NCBI GenBank assembly: GCA_017649485.1
Contig: JAGCGS010000066.1
Coordinates: 1-49,516 of the forward strand
Direction of reading: 5' to 3'
Source of the DNA: Bacteroidaceae bacterium
GTDB taxonomy: Bacteria; Bacteroidota; Bacteroidia; Bacteroidales; Bacteroidaceae
Length of the DNA stretch: 49,516 nt
Shown: positions 15,121 to 21,899 of the stretch, piece by piece
How the letters are laid out: each line of letters opens with the position of its first letter
Numbering within the stretch: position 1 is the stretch's first letter
Position numbers and translations under genes: made by a program
Notes under the pieces: model-generated
Database searches by the model: none
Seen by the model: the letters and a program-made list of their open reading frames with translations, nothing else
Told to the model about the DNA's origin: nothing

Positions 15121-16630
15121 CTAAAGCTTTCCAGGCTTTGTGGAGATAGTCAACTACATCACCGGCTACGAGGGCTATTTCGCCTTTGTCACGAGCTGCA
15201 AGGTCGCCAGCTAAGCCATGAATGCAGACACCCATCTTGGCTGCGGTATCAGCATCGTAGCCCTGTGCCAGCAAGGCAAGGATGACACCTGTGAGTACAT
15301 CGCCACAACCACCTGTAGCCATGCCTGGATTGCCAGTAACATTGAACCAGCAACTGCCTGACGGCGAGATAACAGCCGTATAAGCACCTTTCAAGACAAT
15401 ATGTATGTCACAAGTCTGTGCCAAGTTCATCGCCTTAGACAGACGCTCGAAAGAGTTGGCACATTTACCCACCAAACGATCCATCTCCCCAGGATGAGGC
15501 GTGATGATGCTACCCTTCGGCAGACGACGCAAGTAGGTGTGATTCCCCCCTATCAAGTTTAAGGCATCGGCATCAATCACCAAAGGTACGGAACTATGTG
15601 TCAGCAAATCGTATAATGCCTGCTGCGTCCTGTCTGACTTTCCCAAGCCTGGTCCTACACCTATTGCCTGATAAGACTTTAGATCAGGTGTTTCAGTATA
15701 ACAAAACTCATCCCTGTCGAGGGAGGTCATTGCCTCTGGCACCGATGTCTGTATGATGGTGTTGTTACAACGTGGAACATGCACCGTGAGTAGTCCGACA
15801 CTAGAACGAAGACATGCACGAGCTGCCAAGACAGAAGCACCAGCCATGCCCTGCTGACCAGCTATGAGCAAAGCCCTGCCAAAGTCGCCCTTATGAGAGA
15901 AACGGCTACGGATCTTCAGCTGATACCTCATCCTACCTGCATCACCCATCTCATAAGGTGTGTAAGTCTGACGGATGCCCTCACTGTTCAAACCGATGTC
16001 GAGCACCTTCCATGCACCCACACACGACTCGTTCTCAGCAAAGAGAAATGCCAACTTGGGGAACTGTAGGCTCAGTGTATAGTCGGCTTTCACCACATGA
16101 TCCAGGTTATTGAAGGTGTTGTCCTCACCCATCAAACCGCTTGGGATGTCGATGCTCACCACTGTTGCATCAGATGCGTTGATGAACTTCACCAACGAGG
16201 CAAAGCCACCAGCGAGAGGCTTGTTCAGCCCACTTCCAAACAAGCCATCAATAATCACATCATCCTCAGTCAGTTGAGGCAGTGCAAACTGGTTGGTTAT
16301 CACATGAAATTTCACTCCTTCAGTGATGCTCAGCAAATCACGATTCGTTTCACAATCTGTCGAGAGCTTGCCTGTGGTATTGAACAGATAAGCCACAGGC
16401 TTGTAGCCTTGTTCTGCCAGCAGTCGAGCCACCGCTAAGGCATCGCCTCCGTTGTTACCAGGTCCGGCAAAGATAACAAAACGGGTGTCATCCTTGTCGG
16501 GCCACTGATTCATGATTTCTTTTGCGACAGCCTGGGCTGCACGTTCCATCAGTGCCAACGAATCAATCGGCTCATGCTCGAATGTATAGGCATCCAGCTC
16601 TCTGATGGCTGATGTAGGAAATATTTTCAT
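15116..16630 (-). CDS. nnr: Bifunctional NAD(P)H-hydrate epimerase / ADP-dependent dehydratase
   Basis: A 504-residue two-domain protein. Residues 1 to about 215 are the YjeF_N epimerase domain with AGPGNNGGDA at 55-64. Residues about 225-500 are the ADP-dependent carbohydrate-kinase-like dehydratase with GVGPGLGKSD and NPGMATGGCGDVLTG near 434-448. It repairs damaged hydrated NAD(P)H. It heads a leftward run with overlapping or closely spaced envelope genes upstream (acid phosphatase 13 bases away). Length and motifs are complete. Confidence 0.95.
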   Translation of the reverse strand: MKIFPTSAIRELDAYTFEHEPIDSLALMERAAQAVAKEIMNQWPDKDDTRFVIFAGPGNNGGDALAVARLLAEQGYKPVAYLFNTTGKLSTDCETNRDLLSITEGVKFHVITNQFALPQLTEDDVIIDGLFGSGLNKPLAGGFASLVKFINASDATVVSIDIPSGLMGEDNTFNNLDHVVKADYTLSLQFPKLAFLFAENESCVGAWKVLDIGLNSEGIRQTYTPYEMGDAGRMRYQLKIRSRFSHKGDFGRALLIAGQQGMAGASVLAARACLRSSVGLLTVHVPRCNNTIIQTSVPEAMTSLDRDEFCYTETPDLKSYQAIGVGPGLGKSDRTQQALYDLLTHSSVPLVIDADALNLIGGNHTYLRRLPKGSIITPHPGEMDRLVGKCANSFERLSKAMNLAQTCDIHIVLKGAYTAVISPSGSCWFNVTGNPGMATGGCGDVLTGVILALLAQGYDADTAAKMGVCIHGLAGDLAARDKGEIALVAGDVVDYLHKAWKALE

Positions 16631-16643
16631 ATCAATTATCTTG

Positions 16644-17456
16644 TCAGTTCATCTCTGCAGGGTTGAATGAGAAGGTAGAAGGAGCTATCTTACCATCTTT
16701 CTTCAGCTTGGCAAACTCTTTCTTGGCTTTCTCCAGTTGCTTCTGGAAAGCTTCGTTGGCATGGAGACGTGCCACCACACCGGCTGCTACGATACGGCCG
16801 TTATCCACATCGCTCTGGTAATGATAACCCGCAATGACACGGCTCTCACCCATCTCGTAGCCACGCTTGAGAATCTCGTTCTGACGGTCCACATTGATTT
16901 CAGCCAGCACCAGCGCAGTAGCCCAACCGATGGCGGTATGTCCTGACGGATAGGAACCGTTGTTAACCAAAGCTGCCTCATCCTCAGGCACACTGGTACC
17001 GATGCCAAAATAAACGAACGGACGCATACGTTGGTAATACACCTTTGCCTGACCACCGCTCAACACACCAGCATCGCCATTCATATTGGTCATGAGTTTG
17101 TAGATTTCAGGCGTGTTCTGCTCGTTAATCTCAATGCCGAAAGCCTCACTGAAAGCAACAGCCACACCCTTGGGTGTTACATCGGCATCTGCTATGGCTT
17201 GCTTGCCACGCGGACGCAGACGCTGGTAGCGCCCCCAGTTGAAACGAGCCTCATCAACAGCAAACTTGGCACTACCTGGTTCTGGAGGTGGAGGCAACAG
17301 ATAAACACTGCTCGGCACATCACCCTCTTCCAAGAAGAAATACTGAGGAGCTGTAGAACGGTCATAAACACCGGCACGAGCCTTAGACTGAGCATCCTGT
17401 GCCATCATATTCATTGCAGCCAACACGCATGCTGCGAGTAATAAAATCTTTTTCAT
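16644..17456 (-). CDS. Secreted class A non-specific acid phosphatase (PAP2 superfamily)
   Basis: A 270-residue protein with a Sec signal peptide (about residues 1-19, ending MMAQ). PAP2 catalytic motifs are complete: KVYYQRMRP (138-146), GSYPSGHT (167-174) and GESRVIAGYHYQSD (203-216). The GSYPSGHT signature is that of class A bacterial acid phosphatases (PhoN/PhoC). It would hydrolyse phosphomonoesters in the periplasm. It lies 11 bases after the stop of a second, membrane-bound PAP2 phosphatase, in the same direction, so both are probably co-transcribed. Confidence 0.9.
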   Translation of the reverse strand: MKKILLLAACVLAAMNMMAQDAQSKARAGVYDRSTAPQYFFLEEGDVPSSVYLLPPPPEPGSAKFAVDEARFNWGRYQRLRPRGKQAIADADVTPKGVAVAFSEAFGIEINEQNTPEIYKLMTNMNGDAGVLSGGQAKVYYQRMRPFVYFGIGTSVPEDEAALVNNGSYPSGHTAIGWATALVLAEINVDRQNEILKRGYEMGESRVIAGYHYQSDVDNGRIVAAGVVARLHANEAFQKQLEKAKKEFAKLKKDGKIAPSTFSFNPAEMN

Positions 17457-17467
17457 ATTTTTATTTT

Positions 17468-18226
17468 TTAAGTATTAATCGTATAACAAGCATAAAGGGA
17501 GATACCTGCCACTATCAGCAGGCATGCCACCATTGGCACCCACCCATGTTTCGCTTCTTTTATCGGAGTTTGGTGGGTGAGTTTCTTATAGATAAACCAT
17601 ACGAGGGTAGCAGAGAACAGACCTACCAATGCTCCACAAAGGATGTCGCCTGGATAGTGAACGCCCAAGTAGATACGTGTGTAGCAGTTCAATATCGCCC
17701 ACCCCATGACGAATAATGTCAACGGCTGACTCCTGAACAGATAGAACAGGAAGAATGCCAAACCAAAGGAATTGGCGGCATGACTGCTGGGAAAACCATA
17801 TCGCCCACCCCGATAGCCATCAACGATATGAACCAGGTCGCTGATGGGGTTATCTACATTGGCTGGACGAAGTCTGCACACCAACTGACGGATGATGGTA
17901 GAGCTCAGCTGATCAGCTAATGCTATCATGAAGAAGATGGCCACGATGCACGCTACAGCCTGCTTGGGTTTCATATTCTTGAAAATCACGTAAGCCAATG
18001 CCAAATACATAAGCACCCACATCCATTTGTCGGTGAAAAGTATCATGAATGAGTCGAAGAAAGCATTATGCGCTCCGTTCAGCCACAGCAGCAAGTCTGT
18101 GTCGATGTCATTGACCATTGACCATTGACCATTGACCATTGACCATTGACTATTGACTATTGACCATTGACCGTTGACCATTGACCAATCTGGATTGAGC
18201 ATTATTTCATTTATCGTATTTATCAT
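17468..18226 (-). CDS. PAP2 family membrane phosphatase with heptapeptide-repeat N-terminus
   Basis: A 252-residue protein. After residue 40 it is a standard membrane PAP2 lipid phosphatase: IDTDLLLWLNGAHNAFFDSFM, several membrane helices, and the motifs RLRPANVDNP, GFPSSHAANSFG and RIYLGVHYPGD. Likely substrates are undecaprenyl diphosphate or other lipid phosphates. Residues 14-39 are only the translated heptamer array (MVNGQWSIVNSQWSMVNGQW), which is not part of the enzyme fold. The start is therefore uncertain: ATG at 18226 or an ATG within the array just before residue 40. It begins 2 bases after the LtaS-like gene's stop. Confidence 0.85.
   Translation of the reverse strand: MINTINEIMLNPDWSMVNGQWSIVNSQWSMVNGQWSMVNDIDTDLLLWLNGAHNAFFDSFMILFTDKWMWVLMYLALAYVIFKNMKPKQAVACIVAIFFMIALADQLSSTIIRQLVCRLRPANVDNPISDLVHIVDGYRGGRYGFPSSHAANSFGLAFFLFYLFRSQPLTLFVMGWAILNCYTRIYLGVHYPGDILCGALVGLFSATLVWFIYKKLTHQTPIKEAKHGWVPMVACLLIVAGISLYACYTINT
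18107..18188 (+). repeat. Heptamer array inside the PAP2 gene N-terminus
   Basis: About eleven to twelve 7-base units, mostly GACCATT with two GACTATT and one GACCGTT, on the + strand. The gene on the - strand reads them as NGQWSMV-like heptapeptides at residues 14-39. Confidence 0.85.
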
Positions 18227-18228
18227 AA

Positions 18229-20265
18229 TTAACGCTTAGCAATATCATCATATAGTTTTTGCAGGTATGCCTGTCCTTTACTGAGGTTCGCTCCAGGACG
18301 TATTCCTTCATCCCACACAGTCTTACCTGCTTGATTGTCAAATATCAAAGTATTATCATCAGTAACCATGCCAAAAGCATCGGGAACCGTGAAGAATGCA
18401 AAATGTGGATTGGAAGGATTCAGCATGTCTTTGCTGAAGGTAAACTCATCATGGGGTAAGCCCAACATCGCCAATAAGGTGGCAGCGATGTCCTGCTGTG
18501 AGCCGATGGTGTCAATCACCTGTGGTTCCTTTACTGCTCCACCTATCATGATTAGAGGTATCTGATAGCGTTCTGGAGTGAAGTTGCTGATGTTTTCAGG
18601 ATATGCACCTAAATGATCTGGCACTAACACTACCAGTGTTTGCTCCCATTGAGGCAGCTGTTTGAAAGCCTGGATGAAGCGGCCAATGCAATCATCTGTA
18701 TAAGCAAAGGCGTTCAAACGTTCATTATCTAAACGATGATAAGGAACTTCGAATGGCTCATGACTGCTGGAAGTCTGGAGAACTTTGAACCATTGACCGT
18801 TGACCATTGACCGTTGACCGTTGACCATTGACCGTTGACCGTTGACCATTGACCGTTGACCGTTGGACGTTGAGACACTCTCCTGCCCTATAGGCATCTC
18901 TTCTAACTTAGAGGAGGAGTTAGTGAATTTCGCTTCTGTTTTTAGGTCTTCTAATAGACGGTTGAAGACTACTTCATCGTGGGCACCCCACTTGCTAAGT
19001 CGTTCACTCACAGGGAAATCCACATCGCTGATGATTTGATCAAAGCCTTGCGCCATAAGATATGACCGCATGTTGGTGAAGTCGGCATCACCTCCATAAT
19101 AATAAGTGGCTTCATATCCTGCCTGCTTCAAGCTACGGGCGATGCCAGGGAGGTTCTGCGTTTTGCGAGGATATTTCATCAAGCTGGTGGTGGGCTGTGC
19201 CGGATAGCCACTGAGAATAGACACCAGTCCACGATCGGTGCGGAAGCTGTTGGCATAGAAATTAGTAAATAAGATACCTTCTTGAGCCAAAGCATCTAAA
19301 TTGACCGCTACATCTGGTTCGCCTCCTAAAGAAGTCATCAGTCTGGATGAGAAACTTTCCAAGATGATGAATAAGACGTTGACCTTTGGGCGTTGAATAT
19401 TGACAGACACGCCACCATCTCCCTTATCTACCAATGTGTCGAAAATGGCGGTAGCCTCGGCATCGTCCATGAAACGATATTGATGAGCAAAGTCTTTCTG
19501 CTTGGATAGTGATTCCATCAAGTTGAAGGCAGGATTCAGGGCAGCATGGTTCAGTCGCATGTCGGTACTGAAAAACACCTTACCTGTATTCATGGTGGAA
19601 ACGGTAAAGCCACCTCGGATGGGGATGAAAAGGAGGGCAGTAAGGATAAGGAGAAGAATTGACCGTTGACCGTTGACCATTGACCATTGACTATTGACCA
19701 TTGACCATTGACCATTGACCATTGACCGTTGAGCATTGACTATTGACCATTTACCGTTGAGCACTGTGCTCCGAATTTCTGTTGACCGCCAGATTCCCAA
19801 GCCCTTAAATACGCTATATATAATATAGGTGACGAAGAGGATGGCTAATAATGCCAGAAGGATGTACAACCAACTGACACTGGCAAAGGCATCCTTGGGC
19901 GAGGTGAACAGGTAGAACAGAGGCGTTGCATCGAGACGAAAGCCCCAAAACTCATAGAGTGCCATGTCAGCCACAAAAATGATAGCTACTATAGCACTCA
20001 TGATGATGAAATAAGTCTTCATGGCAATGCTTACCCATGGGTGACGAGTCCAAATGCCAGCGATGAGGAGTAAGCCTGGAATGATGGTGAGATAGCCTGC
20101 CATAGAAGCATCAAGCTTCAGTCCGTGCCAAACCACAGCCAGCCAGTCTGTCCAGGTGGCATCGGCATAGAGTTCATGATACCATGCCATGAACAACGGT
20201 TTCTGAATGGCAAAGATGCAAAGCCAAGCAACAAATATCCATATAAACGCCCAGATTCTCCTCAT
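18229..20265 (-). CDS. LtaS-like phosphoglycerol transferase / sulfatase-fold membrane protein
   Basis: A 678-residue inner-membrane protein. Five membrane helices lie in residues about 1-225, followed by an extracytoplasmic alkaline-phosphatase-superfamily domain with NVLFIILESFSS (metal-binding Glu), SFRTDRGLVSILSGYPA (nucleophile Thr343), LQTSSSHEPFEVP and LVPDHLGAYP (metal-binding Asp-His). In the family such enzymes transfer phosphoglycerol or phosphoethanolamine to lipids or glycans. Two heptamer arrays are read in frame: residues about 169-204, between the fourth and fifth helix, and about 464-494, just before LQTSSSHEPF in the catalytic domain. All catalytic motifs remain. The start ATG overlaps the stop of the ABC gene by four bases. 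Confidence 0.85.
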   Translation of the reverse strand: MRRIWAFIWIFVAWLCIFAIQKPLFMAWYHELYADATWTDWLAVVWHGLKLDASMAGYLTIIPGLLLIAGIWTRHPWVSIAMKTYFIIMSAIVAIIFVADMALYEFWGFRLDATPLFYLFTSPKDAFASVSWLYILLALLAILFVTYIIYSVFKGLGIWRSTEIRSTVLNGKWSIVNAQRSMVNGQWSMVNSQWSMVNGQRSILLLILTALLFIPIRGGFTVSTMNTGKVFFSTDMRLNHAALNPAFNLMESLSKQKDFAHQYRFMDDAEATAIFDTLVDKGDGGVSVNIQRPKVNVLFIILESFSSRLMTSLGGEPDVAVNLDALAQEGILFTNFYANSFRTDRGLVSILSGYPAQPTTSLMKYPRKTQNLPGIARSLKQAGYEATYYYGGDADFTNMRSYLMAQGFDQIISDVDFPVSERLSKWGAHDEVVFNRLLEDLKTEAKFTNSSSKLEEMPIGQESVSTSNGQRSMVNGQRSMVNGQRSMVNGQWFKVLQTSSSHEPFEVPYHRLDNERLNAFAYTDDCIGRFIQAFKQLPQWEQTLVVLVPDHLGAYPENISNFTPERYQIPLIMIGGAVKEPQVIDTIGSQQDIAATLLAMLGLPHDEFTFSKDMLNPSNPHFAFFTVPDAFGMVTDDNTLIFDNQAGKTVWDEGIRPGANLSKGQAYLQKLYDDIAKR
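18787..18876 (+). repeat. Heptamer array with 21-base higher-order unit in the LtaS-like catalytic domain
   Basis: From 18795 to 18857 three exact copies of a 21-base unit (GACCGTT, then GACCATT, then GACCGTT) stand in tandem, flanked by further units. Each copy adds seven codons (NGQRSMV on the - strand), so expansion by this unit keeps the reading frame. Confidence 0.9.
19657..19762 (+). repeat. Heptamer array between membrane helices of the LtaS-like protein
   Basis: About fifteen 7-base units (GACCATT, GACCGTT, GACTATT, GAGCATT variants) in + orientation. They encode residues about 169-204, in the loop before the last membrane helix. Confidence 0.88.
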
Positions 20266-21890
20266 ACTATCTTTTTCAACTGCAGTCGATGATCAATGCA
20301 TGAAGGCAGTTCGTTTTCAAAATGCGTCACCATCATCAAGGTTTTACCCTCACGGCGGCAGAAAGCATCTATAATGGTCTTCACCTTGCGACGATTGAAA
20401 GTATCCAATCCATGCAACGGCTCATCAAGAATCAACAGCTCAGGATCTTTCACAAAGGCCCTTGCCAACAAAACCAAACGCTGTTCGCCATCGCTCATCT
20501 GCAAGAATGGGCGATCAGCCAAATGGGAGATACCGAATGTTTCCATCCATTGCAGGCAAACAGTACGTTGCTCTGGTTTAGGCTTGACATATAACCCGAT
20601 GCTATCATGTAAGCCACTCGCCACAATATCAATGGCAGGCAGGTTTTTCAGATAAGCACGGTGCATCTCAGGACTCACATAGCCGATATGTTTCTTGATA
20701 TCCCAGATGCTCTCGCCTGTACCTCGTTTCCTGCCAAACAGACTGACATCGCAGGCATAACTCTGGGGGTTGTCGGCACAGATGATACTCAGCAGTGTAG
20801 ATTTTCCACAACCGTTTTCTCCACTCAATGCCCACTTTTCACCTCGCTTTACCACCCAGTCCAAGTCTTTTAAGATAGTACGGGTACCGTAACGGATGCT
20901 GACTTTCTGCAGTCTGACGATTTCGTCACGTTGAACATTGACCATTGACCATTGACAATTGACAATTGACGATTGACCATTGACCATTGACCATTGACAA
21001 TTGACCATTGACAATTGACCATTGACAATTGACTGCGTCCTATTTCGTCGCGACTCGGCATAGCCGATGCAAGCATCGCTCTGCTCTCGCTGCTCCGACC
21101 ATTGACCATTGACCATTGACGATTGACCATTGACAATTGACAATGGTGAAAGGTCAATCGTAGAAAACCAAGCCCGATATTCGTTTAGTGTCATCTTGCC
21201 CGCTATCTTCATGTCTTTCACCCTCACTACATGGGTGATGAAGTCGGGTACACTGTCCATCATACTCATCACCAATATCAACTGTATGCCTTGCTCAGCC
21301 AACTGCATCAGAAGCTGTGTGAGCAAGTCGCGTGTGGCAGCATCTAAGCCAATATACGGATTGTCGATAATCAGAATACGGGGCTGAGTCAACAGCATCT
21401 TCACCAATTGAAACTTTCGCATCTCACCACTACTCAGCAGGATGATGGGCTTATCGAGCATCTCATCGACATGGAACAACTTCACCAAACGACTCACGAA
21501 ATGTTGGTCATCACCATCTGCAGATGAAAGGTCAATCTCCAATAAATCTTTCACTAAAGGCACCTCATCCAGGTCAGTGGAGTTCCATCGTTGCTGGTAG
21601 TAATAATTTGTATCAGCACTACCAAACGTATCACGAAAACTGATATGCTTGATGTTTTTATATACTTCTTTCCATGGTGAGGGTGAGAAATCATAGTCAA
21701 TCGAGCCTACCTGCAAAGGATACTTGCTGATGAGCATATCCACCAATCGGCTCTTGCCAGCACCATTCTCCCCTACTAACGCCACCTGCTCACCCTTGCA
21801 TAACTCCAAGCTGATGGGCTCTGCCATACGGGCTTCAGGCAAACGTGGCACCGCATTGATTAATCTGATTGAAAATTGACTGTTGACCAT
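20262..21890 (-). CDS. Twin-ABC ATP-binding protein (ModF-like) with repeat-filled linker
   Basis: A 542-residue soluble protein with two ABC ATPase domains and no membrane helices. Domain 1 has Walker A GENGAGKS at 40-47, signature LSSGEMRK and Walker B ILIIDNP. Domain 2 has GENGCGKST, signature MSDGEQR and LLILDEP. This resembles ModF-type proteins, whose role is poorly defined. The linker (residues about 248-321) is entirely composite repeat C, including its hairpin core, read in frame as NGQWSMV-like and SEQREQSDACIG segments. The ATG at 21890 also lies in a short heptamer array. The last four bases overlap the start of the LtaS-like gene, so translation may be coupled. Confidence 0.85.
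   Translation of the reverse strand: MVNSQFSIRLINAVPRLPEARMAEPISLELCKGEQVALVGENGAGKSRLVDMLISKYPLQVGSIDYDFSPSPWKEVYKNIKHISFRDTFGSADTNYYYQQRWNSTDLDEVPLVKDLLEIDLSSADGDDQHFVSRLVKLFHVDEMLDKPIILLSSGEMRKFQLVKMLLTQPRILIIDNPYIGLDAATRDLLTQLLMQLAEQGIQLILVMSMMDSVPDFITHVVRVKDMKIAGKMTLNEYRAWFSTIDLSPLSIVNGQSSMVNGQWSEQREQSDACIGYAESRRNRTQSIVNGQLSMVNCQWSMVNGQSSIVNCQWSMVNVQRDEIVRLQKVSIRYGTRTILKDLDWVVKRGEKWALSGENGCGKSTLLSIICADNPQSYACDVSLFGRKRGTGESIWDIKKHIGYVSPEMHRAYLKNLPAIDIVASGLHDSIGLYVKPKPEQRTVCLQWMETFGISHLADRPFLQMSDGEQRLVLLARAFVKDPELLILDEPLHGLDTFNRRKVKTIIDAFCRREGKTLMMVTHFENELPSCIDHRLQLKKIV
20930..21146 (+). mobile_element. Composite repeat C: heptamers, hairpin core, heptamers, inside the ABC gene
   Basis: Fifteen units (20930-21034; GACCATT, GACAATT, GACGATT) are followed by a 62-base core (21035-21096) with CGCGACTCGGCATAGCC and a 27-nt hairpin at 21058-21084 (ten pairs, one mismatch, CAAG loop 21070-21073). 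About seven more units follow (21097-21146). The whole element of about 217 bases is read through by the ABC gene on the - strand without a stop. Core sequence and order match composite B. Confidence 0.65.
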
Positions 21891-21895
21891 TGAAC
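21867..21895 (+). repeat. Short heptamer array at the ABC gene start
   Basis: GATTGAAAATTGACTGTTGACC and the following CATTGAAC hold about four 7-base units. The array covers the start codon at 21890 and gives the first residues MVNSQFS. Confidence 0.65.
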
Positions 21896-21899
21896 TATA

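Noticed and set aside
18107-21146. CRISPR array
   Set aside because: The repeats are contiguous 7-base units without spacers, partly inside genes, and no cas genes are present.
20870-21157. Antisense-frame ORF rich in WSMVNGQ over the ABC linker
   Set aside because: The AATGGTC strand is open in all frames, so alternative frames over the array are open by composition only.
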